From Tigriopus japonicus (taxonomy: Eukaryota > Arthropoda > Copepoda > Harpacticoida > Harpacticidae): 64,000 nt of DNA. The notes beneath the pieces were generated by a model. The model saw only the letters and a program-made list of their open reading frames with translations. It did not search any database and had not been told where the DNA came from. Position 1 is the stretch's first letter. Each line of letters opens with the position of its first letter. The stretch lies in assembly GCA_010645155.1 (NCBI GenBank), contig CM021320.1, forward strand, positions 2,386,517 through 2,450,516. The letters run 5' to 3'. The position numbers and the translations under genes were made by a program. This document shows, one piece after another, positions 26,127-38,200 of this stretch.

Positions 26127-26392
26127 TTTAGAGGCTTGCTGAATTTGATTTTCTGTTCGAGTCAGGCAGTATTTGGCATGATTGAGGGATCCAAGAAATT
26201 ACCTCTTGTGTTAAAAACAAATTTAAAAGTCGGCCAAGAATTTGCACGATCCCGTGAGATAGTGTTCTATCGAAAAGTTAACCGTTAGATATTGTGTATT
26301 AAAAAGTGCAAGTATTTCGTCCAGGTATTTCCATGGCCTTTAATCATGCACTACAAAGATAGTAAGGGAAAATATTCGTTAACAACAATTTT

Positions 26393-26778
26393 TTATTTGA
26401 GAAGTTGAGTGAGGACAGAGCGTTTGGCAGCGTCTACTACGTGGTGAGATTTTCGGGATTTGGTTCCCGCACTTTTTTCTTCATCGAGCAACCTCTCGCA
26501 ATAACAAAGCGTGCGTAACAGGCCAAACAGCAACAACAACACATGACCCAACTTACATAACTGGATTGTTTCCTTAAGAGCTAGTATCGTTCTTTTTAAA
26601 TCAAATTTTAACTGGATTGAGTTTGACGTGATGCGCAAGATTATCACGAGAAGAAACGTGCCCTGGATCAATCCCGGGATCAACTCGCCTCCGTAATTTT
26701 TGAATTTACATATTTTTTTTGTGCCAAATCCTCCGAACGATACCTCCACCTTGCCAAACGATTGACATCAAAATTCAT
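26393..26778 (-). CDS. Possible small two-exon gene of unknown function
   Basis: Not recognised. Exon 1 is 26710-26778, starting at the ATG at 26778-26776. A 47 bp GT-AG intron (26663-26709) follows, and exon 2 is 26393-26662, ending TAA. The join keeps phase 0 and gives 112 aa. The unspliced frame has no ATG, which is why the intron is proposed. The product starts MNFDVNRLARWRYRSEDLAQ. It then has a hydrophobic stretch (about 25-33), a helical middle, a second hydrophobic block (GHVLLLLFGLL) that could be a membrane segment, and a basic C-terminus. An ATTAAA lies on the minus strand at 26339-26344, about 50 bp past the stop. The intron is slightly shorter than others here (51 bp and up). It could be a chance reading. 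Confidence 0.4.
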
Positions 26779-26811
26779 TGATTTTCTCTTCCAACTTTAC
26801 TGAGACCCAGA
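26779..26811. promoter_or_regulatory. 33 bp between divergent start codons
   Basis: If the small minus-strand gene is real, its start codon and the DDB2 start are only 33 bp apart. The two transcripts would then share a bidirectional promoter and overlap in their 5' ends. No TATA box is visible. Depends on the uncertain minus-strand model. Confidence 0.3.
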
Positions 26812-28164
26812 ATGGGACCCAAACGGAAAGCCACCAACCTCAACCACAATAATAACAACCACAACCATGTGACCACCTCAAAATCTAAGAAAAAGACCCC
26901 TGCTCTCGATGTGAATGACCTGGACCAACCTCAGGCCTCGACTTCGGGTTTTTCCAACCGGGTTCGAGATCCCACTCATTTGGTGGGCGTGTTGCAAGGT
27001 CACAACCATGGTCTTATGCCTAATTTCAACTTGGAACGACTGTCACGCGTCCCAATAATTGAAGAGATCTCCCATTTCGGGGTGTTCAAGTCGGTGACGC
27101 CCTTTGATACCCGGGTCACGTCCTTAGCTTGGCATCCGAGCTCGCCCACATTGTGCGCCGTCGGTTCCAAATGGGGCGATATCATGTTGTGGAACTATCA
27201 GGCGGATAACCTTCAAAATTTGGAACCCGGTCGAGGTCCAGGGGGCTCGATTTTGGCCATGAAATTCGATATCGAGAACGATTGCCGCCTCTACACGTGT
27301 TCGATTGACGGTAAAATGGCCGTTCAGGATTTCGTGGGCCAGAAAAGCCGGGTTTTCTTGAGTACGGATGATTGGGAACATTGGTACACGTCGTTCGATG
27401 TGTCTTTTACCGGTGGAACGGTCATTACTGGGGACAATAAAGGGTTTGTCACGTTAATGACCAAGGACGGGGAAGTGGTTTGGCGTTCACGCCTTCATCC
27501 CAAGAAGGTGACCAATCTTCAGTTTAGCCCGCGTGAGCCCTATCTCTTGATCTCGACTTCGGTGGACAATTCTGTTAAAGTCTGGGACATTCGAAACATC
27601 AAAGACCGGAAGAGCGCCTTGGCCTCTTTGGAGCATGACAAACCCGTGAACTCGGCCTATTTTAACCCGGTGAATGGGACCCGTCTTCTCACTACTGACC
27701 AACACAGCCAACTTCGCGTTTATCGCTCACCTCATTGGGATCTCGAACGAATTATACCTCATCCTCATCGACAATTCCAACACATCACACCGATCAAAGC
27801 CACGTGGCATCCATTGGCCGATATTGTTTTGGCCGGACGTTACCCACATGACGAATTTCCGGGTTATGAAGCCGGCGAACAACGCTCGGTGGATTTTTTT
27901 GATCCCGACGACGGGAAGATATTACTTCAGTTGACTCAACCGGGCATGAGTAAAATCATCAGTCTGAATTTATTCTCACCTTCGGGCGATGTCATGCTCT
28001 CTGGCATGGCCTCGACTGTTCTGATTTGGAAGCCTAAACCCAGATTCGAGATGGATGAGAAAATGTACAAAGAAACCCAGACCAACATTAAAGATCTCAT
28101 GGTTCAAGAGTGGCCAGAACATTGCCCGAAACGAGCCAAGAACAAGAAGAAGACTCGAACTTAA
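26812..28164 (+). CDS. DDB2: DNA damage-binding protein 2 (UV-DDB small subunit)
   Basis: DDB2 recognises UV photolesions in chromatin and, through DDB1-CUL4, starts global-genome nucleotide excision repair in the nucleus. One uninterrupted 450-aa frame, close to the usual length of about 430. Residues 1-60 are Asn/Lys-rich and disordered. A helical segment precedes a seven-bladed WD40 propeller covering roughly residues 90-420. Diagnostic stretches include SRLHPKKVTNLQFSP, the DWD/DxR-box VWDIR (W258-R261) used to dock on DDB1, LLTTDQHSQLRVY, and IPHPHRQFQHITPIKATWHP, the last strongly typical of DDB2. The tail is basic (KRAKNKKKTRT). The ATG at 26812 follows an in-frame non-coding leader and is the only good start. 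The gene has no introns in its coding part, unlike RFC1 next door. Confidence 0.95.
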   Translation: MGPKRKATNLNHNNNNHNHVTTSKSKKKTPALDVNDLDQPQASTSGFSNRVRDPTHLVGVLQGHNHGLMPNFNLERLSRVPIIEEISHFGVFKSVTPFDTRVTSLAWHPSSPTLCAVGSKWGDIMLWNYQADNLQNLEPGRGPGGSILAMKFDIENDCRLYTCSIDGKMAVQDFVGQKSRVFLSTDDWEHWYTSFDVSFTGGTVITGDNKGFVTLMTKDGEVVWRSRLHPKKVTNLQFSPREPYLLISTSVDNSVKVWDIRNIKDRKSALASLEHDKPVNSAYFNPVNGTRLLTTDQHSQLRVYRSPHWDLERIIPHPHRQFQHITPIKATWHPLADIVLAGRYPHDEFPGYEAGEQRSVDFFDPDDGKILLQLTQPGMSKIISLNLFSPSGDVMLSGMASTVLIWKPKPRFEMDEKMYKETQTNIKDLMVQEWPEHCPKRAKNKKKTRT

Positions 28165-28233
28165 TAGGGTGTGTGTGCCCAATTATGCGTGATCTTGGAA
28201 ATCAGTATTGTTTCGCTGCAATTGCAAACGTTT

Positions 28234-28239
28234 ATTAAA
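28234..28239 (+). terminator. Polyadenylation signal ATTAAA
   Basis: Common variant ATTAAA 70 bp after the DDB2 stop codon. Confidence 0.55.
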
Positions 28240-29173
28240 GCATTTTCCCTTTATTCTCTATATTCTCTATTCAATTATCTATTACGCAATTCATCTGGAC
28301 TCCAGACGTTGTCCTGTCTGTGTCCTGACATCAGGTAAACAGATGCGATAATGAATTCATCCAGTTTCAAGGTCTACTCGCAATTACTGTCCATCATCTT
28401 GGTCTTCAAGTTAAAATGACTGTGTAGTATCTTCGGCAGGCTTCAGAAAGAGAGCGAAAAGATCGACCCACCCAAATTCCAACGCAAATGGACCCTTCCA
28501 GGTGAGTTATTGCACCATCATTTTCTCTCTCCTGATTAGGAATCGAAACTGACATTTGTAAGTAGTATTCTTGGTCTTCACATCAACGGACGACCCGGCT
28601 TAAAACGTTGGATTTTTCTCGCCTCGCCAGCAAGTGCGATGGGGAAGGCTAATTGCTACTTTAGGAGATCGTCCGAACCCAGATGCTACTGATTCGATCA
28701 ACGCCATATGGAAAGTCAATTCATCGCAGAGTGCTAGTAAATTCCACACAAATGATGACTTCATTACTGACATTGCATTGGCCAATCGTTCGATTGAAAA
28801 ACAAAACAGCATGCGTAATTATTCTTCGGTTTTTTGCAAGGGCATCGTGTTCTCCATCATCGAATACTTGAGACAATGCCTTGTTTTTCAATAATCTGAT
28901 TGTTCACAAAATTGCCGACTTTTTGGATTTTTGACATCAAATTATTGATTGTTTGCAACTTCTGCAAACAATACATTGACCTGGAAGTGCATTTTACAAT
29001 GATTGAGCCGTTTTTAATATTTTTTCGATAAAAGGATTGGCTGATGGTAGAACGTATTTGAGCGTTAGTATTGGAATTACTTGGCTAATAAATAACTTTA
29101 TTTGTTCTTGCTGACAACCCTAGCATCTTTTCATTTACTAAGAAATCTGTCAAATTTGCCCCATGTTTTACCT

Positions 29174-29636
29174 CATGCAAGAAGCACTTGATTTCTGGAG
29201 TGGGAGGCTAATGATGAGAATCATGATTTCCAGAAGGATTGATTCAATTGCTTTCCTCTGCAAACGAGACCTTGCTTGTATTCTGTAGAAGACGTGTTTC
29301 AATTTTCAGTTCATTCGAATGCCAGAGTGAAAAGTTATGCCTTCTCAAACTTACGTACTGAATAGAGCATAGAATGAATGAGTTCGCCCTTTTGTGGTAA
29401 ACCAATTACGAGAAAAGGGCTAGTTCATTCATTCTCGGTGATATTTGCACTGAACTTGGACAGAGCATAACTTTTGACGCCGACGTTCGATTAAGCTGAA
29501 AATTGAAATATGTATTCTTGTCAGCATTAGCAAAGTCTCATTTACAGAAGAACATTGTTGATATGTTCGTACTAGAAATCATGATTATTTTCGTTAGCCT
29601 CCCAGCCAAGTGAAATTCAGTGGTTCTTGCCCCATG
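29174..29636. repeat. Fold-back inverted repeat element
   Basis: The two halves are inverted, imperfect copies of each other, with the turn near 29395-29415. The left arm has GGGAGGCTAATGATGAGAAT then CATGATTTCCAG; the right arm read in reverse has GGGAGGCTAACGAAAATAAT then CATGATTTCTAG. Similarity continues through the TTTCAATTTTCAG and AAAAGTTATGC blocks. Related fragments occur at 30348-30435 and 55680-55757, so this is a dispersed family and not a local accident. No clear target duplication or coding frame. Confidence 0.7.
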
Positions 29637-29733
29637 TTTGCAATTTACTATCTAACCTCTGTATGTACTCTAGAAGTGAAAATGTGAGCTTTTTTCTGTA
29701 TAGTGTTAGACTCTCAAATCTGCCAGGTAAGTA

Positions 29734-29891
29734 CATTGAAATCTCGATTTAACGATATCGTCCGTCACCCTATAAGATATCGTGAATTCGAGATTTATCG
29801 TTACATTGAGTCGCTGTCATAGGAGTCGTACAAAGTCGGTAACCCTAAAAATTATCGTTAAATCGGAGATCGTTAAATCGAGATTTCACTG
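29734..29891. mobile_element. Pogo/Tc1-mariner-type MITE, 158 bp
   Basis: Termini are CATTGAAATCTCGATTTAAC and, inverted, CAGTGAAATCTCGATTTAAC, with one mismatch in 20. The element is flanked by TA on both sides (29732-29733 and 29892-29893), the TA target duplication of the Tc1/mariner/pogo superfamily. The CAGTGAAATCTCGATTTAA end resembles pogo/Tigger ends. No coding capacity. Confidence 0.85.
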
Positions 29892-30347
29892 TACGTAGTT
29901 TTATTTACTCAAGGAATTCTCAACAAGTAGAGAAGTCCTTGAAAGAAATTCAGTGTGAATGCGCGCAATGCAGCTGTAAATTAGAGTTTTTTCGCACCTT
30001 TAAAAAATACCAAAAGCCCAAGATGATATCATACGCCCGACATGTTGCTTTTTTTTCTTTTGGTGAGCTTGGTTCACTTTGTGGATCCTTATATTTTTGG
30101 GACGTACTCGTGTAAGGTGTCATTGGCCAACTTGTTGAAAAAGGAAAAAAAAACAATGCCAAGATCTTTCATTGGCCTTTAATAACTTGAAGTCTGTGGA
30201 AGAATTTGTTAAAAATAAGTCAAAAATGTCAAACGAAATTTGTGTTTGCCTGAAAGGAGTTTATTCCTAACTACTGCATGAAAGGCGGAGTCATCGGGTT
30301 ACAATCAGAGGTTCATAGAAATTAACGGATGAAGATCAATGAAAAAA

Positions 30348-30435
30348 GAATCATGATTTTTAGTAGGAACAAATCAATTACATTCTTCTACAAATGAGGT
30401 CTTACTCATGTTGACTAGAATATGCATTTCCAGAA
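30348..30435 (+). repeat. Partial copy of the fold-back element
   Basis: GAATCATGATTTTTAGTAGG followed by block-wise matches (ACAAATGAGGTCTTACTCAT, then GACTAGAATATGCATTTCC) aligns with the reversed right arm of the fold-back element at 29174-29636. Confidence 0.6.
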
Positions 30436-31699
30436 AGGCCGTCAATGTCCACAAGGCCAATTTCATCAAGATTGAACCCAATTAAGGGATGAATGTAGAG
30501 GGCAATGAAAATAGAATAAAGGCCCTTTTGCAATTTAATGACTGGACGTCAAGAACTTGTCATGGTGACCTGTTGACGGCAAATTTCTTCTTTTATTGAA
30601 TCCACGGCCCTGTCAAAAATACTCCATGAAGGGATTGTTTTTCAAAGAACTCTAGATAAGAGTATGTGTAAAACTATTCGTAAACGTTAATATTTGATTC
30701 AGAGCCCTAATTGTTTGAAATTTACAAAATATTCCTTGTCAGGTTTTAAATGGACAACCCTGTAGAAGCGAAGAGGGAATGTGACTAAAACAGAAGCAGA
30801 TGTCAATTAGTCCACTTACTGCCAATAAAAGTAAGACCTGACCATTCGATCACTTGAAGTTTCCAAATACCAACCCGGTAAAAATCTGGATTCAAGGACT
30901 ATCTCAATCTGCTTATTCTAATTCGAAAATGGGGTTAATTCAAATGAGGCAGACTCTTTCAGGGAAGATCAAAATTTTAGACGCAGATTAAGATTACATG
31001 GTCTGTGGGAACTGTGAACAGATCTCAGGCGAAAGACCGTTCACATTATCCATTGACTGCAAATTTGTGTTTCTTTCTTTTGATAAAGAGCTAAGATTAA
31101 TGAGTCATACTTGGTTGCCTGTCTGCTTAATTCTTGAAGAAGAATGTTAGTCTTAGTTTCAGACTGATGCAACCTCTTTTCCTGGACCTTAACCTTTTAC
31201 TTCCGACGGCAAGACGGGATCACTTAATTATGACGAAGAAAATATCTGGTAGCCTTTATTTATTCTTTGTAAAAACCAAACATATCCCCCCATAAAGTGT
31301 TATGCACTCATCAAAGTGACCTCTTCATTTGTGAGATTGTCATAGACGTGCTAAAAGATTGATTTTCCAATGAGTTATTCCGAAAAACTCGAAATTTCCA
31401 GCCTGCCAGTTGTTAGCTTAGGAGATTTTTTGAATGAACCATCTGACACAAGCACACCAAGCGGTCGATGAGAAGACCTCGGGCCAAATAGATTCAGTTG
31501 AGGGAACATTCTTTGAGCCTGTCTGGAATCACCTGTAACTTCAGACTCAAGGATTGATTTGGTATGACTCAAGACATCTCAGTCACAAGTGATTGCATCG
31601 GAAAGTCCAAGAGAATCGGAATTACACCTGAGAAATCCAAAGCGTGCTACCAAACATCCTTCAATAGCGAATGGCGTACAAAAGCTAACCTAGTTAGTA

Positions 31700-32098
31700 C
31701 AGGGTCATCCGTATTTAGTGTCCCATGCCAAACAAATAATTGCTCGAAACACAATAATGGCACACTAGTATTGAAGAAATATCAGTTGAAGGAAACATCT
31801 TTAGATACAATCGTAGCAAGTCTTGGTGAAATGGATCGACTTAATTAAGAAAATATGATTTTGTATCTAGCGGTGGCTCTCCCACTCAAATTACGCACGC
31901 TCTATTCTGAAAAATCATCTTAGCTTTGACCGCACATTACAAAGTCGAATAGTGACTGAATTGCTTAGACGAAGAAAACAAAGTCTTAGGCAAACACCTC
32001 AACTTTTCCTGTTATTTTTACTGAAAAGTCGCTTTGGCGTCTTGTTTTGTCATAAATTGCCACTAAAGTCTAGGGGACGTTAATCATGGGTTACCCTG
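31700..32098. mobile_element. Mariner-type MITE, copy 1
   Basis: Starts CAGGGTCATCCGTATTTAGT and ends GGGTTACCCTG, inside TA dinucleotides (31698-31699, 32099-32100). The CAGGGT ends and TA duplication fit Tc1/mariner. A second copy, in the same orientation and clearly similar over its whole length, lies at 50793-51183. The open frame at 31564-31848 runs across its left end and is not a gene. Confidence 0.8.
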
Positions 32099-35000
32099 TA
32101 CAGTAGTATGTAGCAAGATGTGATGAGACTGTTTAGGAATTTGATGTTATTTGTACAGTCCAATTCAGAACCAGCCCAACATCCATCCTCGATCAGAGTT
32201 GCCCATGAAGAGCCTCCTCAAAGCAGATATCATTGGTGTTCGAGACTTGTTCTGGAACTCACACGGGGTCAAGAAACTTTCATCCTACATTTGAAGAACA
32301 GGTATGGATGGACGGACATGACGGTAAAGAGAAAGAACCGACCAAAATGAAGAAGAAGGAGGAGAGAACACGATGAAGATGCCGATTTCGAGTGGTGATT
32401 GCCGGCGACCTGGTTTGACGTATTGCCTAAAACCTTTGCGGGCATGGCAATGGAAACTCAAAGAGATGAAAAGTAATATCCCAAATGCTTCATTTTGGAA
32501 GGATCTTGGGAAAGTTTCTCATAAAAACCCGGAATAATCACTGATTGAATGTTTGAGCTCTACTCGTGAGACTCTCTTTGCGACAAAGTTGTTTGAGCTT
32601 GCCGAAAATCCATGATGAAATTGTTGCAATGAACCGAGGCACTTTTACTTTTAAGGGTTAATCGTAAGTCAATCGAAACCAAACCCGGATATGGGTTTTC
32701 ATGCTCTAAGTAAATTAAAAAATATATATAAAAATCATTCCAAATTTCGCGACTTTGACCTCAGTTTTATAATTAAGCATTGTCATTCTTACTTGCAACT
32801 TTGCATCACCAACTGAAATGTTTTAGCGTAAGCAAAAAAGAGTTTTGTGTACGTATGCATTTTCTGTTCTGCCAAACATTTCACTTGAGGAATTGGAGCA
32901 TGTCTTGCCCCAAGGTTGTCATTTATTTATAAACGTGTAGAAACGTGTCCGTCGAAGTGGTTGGCAAACCCATTATCATTACCACTTTTATGGGAGGAAA
33001 TGTGTTGGTACCTTTCCTTGGCGACATAGAGAAACCTTTCACTTCACAAGTCTTCATCCACATATTCCCTAAGCTCTCAGGTCAAATTCTAGTGAAAAAA
33101 AAGTCCAGTCTGTTTAAAGTTTTTCTTTACCCTGGCTTGGATTTCGCGAATCTGCAATCCTACGGACTAAAATTCCATTGTTTTCTATAATTCTTATGAA
33201 TGTTAACTGACAATTTTTCAAGGATTTTTAAAATAGACATGTTAAGACATTGGGGGAAACAAGAGAAAGTTCAAGAATTGAAATCAAATCAAAATAAATC
33301 ATTAGATTTTTTACTCGATTTCCCTTAAGGTTTTCGTCACAATATAAAAATTTAAAATTGACTTCTTCAATTGAAATACAATATTTTACAGGAATATTTC
33401 ACCTTCCTTAACACCGTTTCACACCGTTTTCCTGCTTTCCTATAATTCACAACAAAGGCAAAATCAACCACCCCCTCCTTGCTCATTTGTGACTTTCTTT
33501 CCCTACAAGGGTAGGTGTTATGTTGCTCAGGAATTTGCTAGTCGACCTTTTCACTTGCAGCCTGGAGAAACCAGGTAAGGACTGGGTCATACAACCGCTA
33601 TTGGTCGGACTCGTCGTTCTATAATGATAAAAGAATCAAGAGGCAAATGCTCTCCCTCTCTTTCTCTATGAAGTTTCGTCGGGTGTTTTTGACACAGCAT
33701 TCCGTACTTGGTTTATCAAACGAATCCACAACAAGTCACAACCCGAAGTCCTCTTCCCCGTCCTTCTTTTCTTTGGGTGCACTTTCGTTGGTTATGATTT
33801 CTCAGATTTTGAAGTGCCCGAGGTGGTCCTAACCATGGTTGTCGCCGCTCTTTGGTGCCAAGTAGTCCGCTAAATCAATCTGTGCTCAACCACTTATACG
33901 TAGACGGTGAGTAAAAGAGAGGGAAGACAAGAGGCATCAACCACCTTGCCTTCTTTCGCGAGGCAAAAAGCCCAGAGCATTCCCTCCCTCCCTCCCTCCC
34001 TTCTTCCTTCCTCGGACTTTTTCCAGGCCTTATCAACAACACGCTCACTCACGCCCCATTCCAATGGTTTCCGTCGTACTTAATCCCTACATGCCTCGTA
34101 CCAACAGTGGTGTGTGTGGCCCTCCATATGGCTGGTGGATACACTTCTGTAGTAGGCATGTGAACCATGCATGTATGCGAGGTGAGCGAAGAAATTCCTT
34201 GAAATCCCGTTACCTTTCGTTCTGCCCCCTATCTCTGGTTCGTTCGTTTGTTAGCTCGCCTGCTCTCGGTCACTTCGGTATCAAACGAAAAAACATGCTG
34301 GAACTGATATGTGATTCGGCATAAAGAACACAAACCAGTGGTAACTGAAAGTTTGCCATTAGATTCTAACTAATGCGTTGGCATGCGCACATTTCACGGA
34401 TTTATCAGATAAATTTCTGCCACCAGGTTCAGTAGCATCCGAGTAAAAGTAGTTCTGAGGCTATCCTCAAGTGGTCATGGAGAGAGGAGTAGCCCAATCT
34501 TTGGGAACTATCTCATTGGAAGAGGACTTTGGTTGGAGACCATCATTGACATCGAACACCCTCTTCTTTGGTGATGCTCAACCATTGCTTCTAGCACACA
34601 CCAGATGAGCGGGGGTCGTATAGTCGTTCGTTCTGCAGTACACTTGTATTCGAGGATTTCAATCGGTCGCTCGAAGACGGCTCGAACCGCTTAGCTTGCA
34701 GGTCGGTCCATTATTCAGCCAAGTGTACCAGTTCATGCTGGAACGATACGAACCAGAATCACAAGAAGACGTGCCTGAGAGACAGCGGAAGGACGGACGG
34801 ACGGATCAACAAACCAACGGACGTAAGAACCAACCAACCAACCAACCACTGACTGTGGTTGAAGAGTCGAAGAACGAGGGCGCAAGCAACGTCGTTGGCG
34901 CCGACAGAGAAAATCCAAAGATTTTTTTATCAGTTGGTGTTATGAAAATCTCTTAGAAATATCCTCTGAGCGAGTGGAAGAGGATTGTTGAAATATGTGT

Positions 35001-35234
35001 ATGGTGACTAGAGGATTGTCTCAAATTTTATATCACCACTCATTGAAGTCTCCAGCATTGTTCTAAGACAACACCAATCCATAGGAGTTCTCCTCCTCCT
35101 CCTGCTCTCCGTCGTCGTCATCAACTTCTTCTTTTTGCTCTAGGCGAATCGAAACCAAGAGCGAATTGTGAATAGGGCAGTAGGTAAATAGGTCAGTCTT
35201 CTTGCCACAGAGCGAACAAGTTGCAGGCATCAAA

Positions 35235-38200
35235 ATGCGGCTTTTGGCATCGACCATCTCATGGGCTCTTGTAACTCTAATAGTGATTAACTCCGTGGTC
35301 CATCCAAGTTGGGCCCAAGAAAATGTTCCATCAGAAACTGTTGTTGACGACAGCACAGAACAGAAGTTGCCCGAACAACCACAGACTCTTAATCCTAAAG
35401 TGCCAAACTCGTCAGAAGGAGAGCCACGAAGACCTCTCCCAGTGGGTCATAATCCAGCCAGACAAAGGCCGCAAGGAGGATTAGGTGGTCTGTTATCAGG
35501 TGAGACATTGATCTACTCATTTCGAACTGGAATTAGTTTTCATTGAAATTTTACGATTAATTGATGAACAAGAGAGCTAAGAGTGAGGTTGGTTGGCAAA
35601 CTTGACAAACATGTTGAACATCGATTTCACCCTCTGAAGTGGAAATCACAGCCATTTTTGTTGGTAAATGTAATGCACGAACAAAGACAGGCATCGCTTT
35701 TCATCAGGAAGAGAAAACTTCATTCAGACCACAACACTTCCACTGTGTGTTCTTGATCCTGTCAATTCACATTTGTGGCACTTGACAGGGGATCAAAAAC
35801 TCTTTTATATGGCACAACCAATTTTGTTCGTTCAGCTCTCAGAAATGAATCAATGCTCTTGGCCCACCTATTTGGTTGGGGTCCATTCAATTCGTGTTTC
35901 CCCCAAAATCGCAAATCCTGAATAAAACCGTTTCAAACATTGCTAGCTAAATCCTGAAACAAAGGGGATTAATTTCCCATGGAACAAGGATACCGTCAAC
36001 ATGGAGGGAAACATTTGCTCAGTCATTCCTTCATTTATTTGTTGGTTGCATTTGGATCATCCTGTGCGTGTACGTACGAAGAGTGAAAAATTTCGGTCAC
36101 ATGAAAAAGTGAAGTCAAATGAATGAATTGCCTCGAGTACAACTCGTAGAGTTGAAATTACAGTTCAAATTGTTTTTGTCCGGGTGGTTGAAAGGAAGAG
36201 TAGCCTCCCAATTGTGAGAACTTTTTCCAAATTCGAGCGATTTTGAATCACATTGCATTTGTACTGATTCCTTCCAAGTTTTTAACATTCCCCGGTGAAT
36301 CATTGAATAAACATGATTGGGCAATTGCCTCGTAGCTAAGTATGCGCACAAACTGTGACGTCCTCTTTAAGTGGAAAGACGAAGAACACCCTTTTAGTGT
36401 TTATCCAAGCAGAACGTGCGACTTCGGTCATTGGAAATGCCATACTGAATCACACTGAGCCCGCACACTTTCATTTGACCTTTCACAACCAATCAAGCAA
36501 ACCGTACCACAACGTTTGTGTTGGGCAGTCAGAGTCAGGTCGATGTTCAACAGTATTTTTCGAAAAGCCTTTGCTTTCATGGTTCCATGTCGCAGAAAAT
36601 GTAGACAGACCAATGGTAATCGACACTTGTCGGAGAAATGTATATTTTCTGTAGCCGAATATGAAATCTAATTAGATCTAGAGAAATGACATGCGCCCCA
36701 AAACGTTTCACAGATTTCTCGGTAGATAGTACATTAAATTCACAAGAGTTCTACATGATGACGACCTTGGCGCTCCACGTCTAAATACGTACAATATATT
36801 TGACGAAGTGACAATGGAAAAAGACTAAACTGATGAAAAAGAGCTCAACTTGAACGACCCTGAAATCAACTTGGGAAAGAGATTTGCCGTTTGCACATCA
36901 TCAACATTATCATCATTTTCCGAATCTGACAATTCCCTTCACCTCACGGACAAGATTTGAGATTTTGTTAGACATTCAAATCGGCATGCCTATTGGCAAG
37001 CAATCAATCACTTACCAATGGTACATGGCACACGGGTATTCATCATTCTGTCGACATTAGGCTCGATTTCTAGTCTTTCTTTGGCACCTAGGCAGTTCAC
37101 TCTCTTTCCATTGGTGCGTAGCCTCTGGGTAGATGAACTGTCTGCATAATCTGGATTTGGCGGATAAATTGTGCCTAATTTGAAGGTTTTTTTCTTCTTT
37201 TGTGGCATACAATGCTGGCTGCAGTCCCACCATGACCATGACGAAATGTTGGAATAATTTCCATGAAGCGTTTCGAACGGAAAGGAAAAGAAAGTTGAAA
37301 TTCAAGATTTGCCATGCCCCCGAGGTCCCTTCATTCATGCATAACTGTCAAACGAACAAATAAATGATGGGCGGAATCATGTTTTTTTGGCCAGATTGGG
37401 GGTTTCTCATCAAAGCACACGCACGCACTGAGCACTCTCTGTAATAAAGTAGCACCAAATAACCATGACAAGAATACCCATTCGACAATATTCTCTGACG
37501 GGCGACTTTGTTTGGGTGGGATTTCAGGCCTCTTAGGAACCATCACACAAACTGCAGATGCGGAGAACTGTCCCGGAAAATGTATTCATGCCATGGTCAG
37601 TTTGGCATGCGACAATGTGCTGAAACACGTTCAGTGTCCCAGTCCATCCATGCGATGCTGCGTGGAGAGGAACAACGTCACCCCAGGATTCCCGGGAGGT
37701 TCCAATAACAGTGATAACAAAGATTCTGATGATGCAACATCCGAGGTTTCAAGCTCTTCAGAGCAATCCACCCCTGCCACCACCACCCAAGCTACAACGA
37801 AAAATGATGTCCCTGCTACCACCCAAACCACAACGACGACCACCACAACCACAACTACAACTACCAAAACAACAACCGGGGTAACGTACCCACTTGTGAG
37901 CAATTCAGGTAGGAAACTTACTTTCATTGACCTCTTCTTCTTACAGAGCTCGGAATCGAACGTGGACAAGTTTGACGACGACGATACGGACGTCCAATTG
38001 GTGGATGGCAACGAGCAATTAATTGACTCCTCTTCTCCCACCTCTAATGCACTCAGTATGTTCCAAGGCCATTTTCCTTCGTTGGTGATGCTCTTCCTCT
38101 CCTGTTCTTCTCTTATGAGCCTGCACCGGCTTTTCTCACTCTCAATCTAGAGAACAACTAACCTACTTCATTTGATTGCTTTCTTGCACTTTCTGACACA

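Larger units (their letters stand above)
28240..35234. other. Intergenic with several small transposons
   Basis: No gene is supported. Apart from the elements listed separately, it holds CCTT/CCCT runs near 33980-34015 and GGAC/CCAA simple repeats near 34790-34850. The last part probably contains the promoter and 5' UTR of the masquerade-like gene. Confidence 0.5.

Noticed and set aside
28490..28503. ATG followed four codons later by a perfect CAG/GTGAGT donor, looking like a tiny first coding exon
   Set aside because: No downstream exon on the plus strand fits; the next gene has its own ATG and signal peptide.
35063..35356. Minus-strand frame with a CxxC ... CxxH pattern and an acidic tail
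   Set aside because: It overlaps the 5' UTR and first exon of the masquerade-like gene in antisense, and the zinc-like pattern is short enough to be chance.
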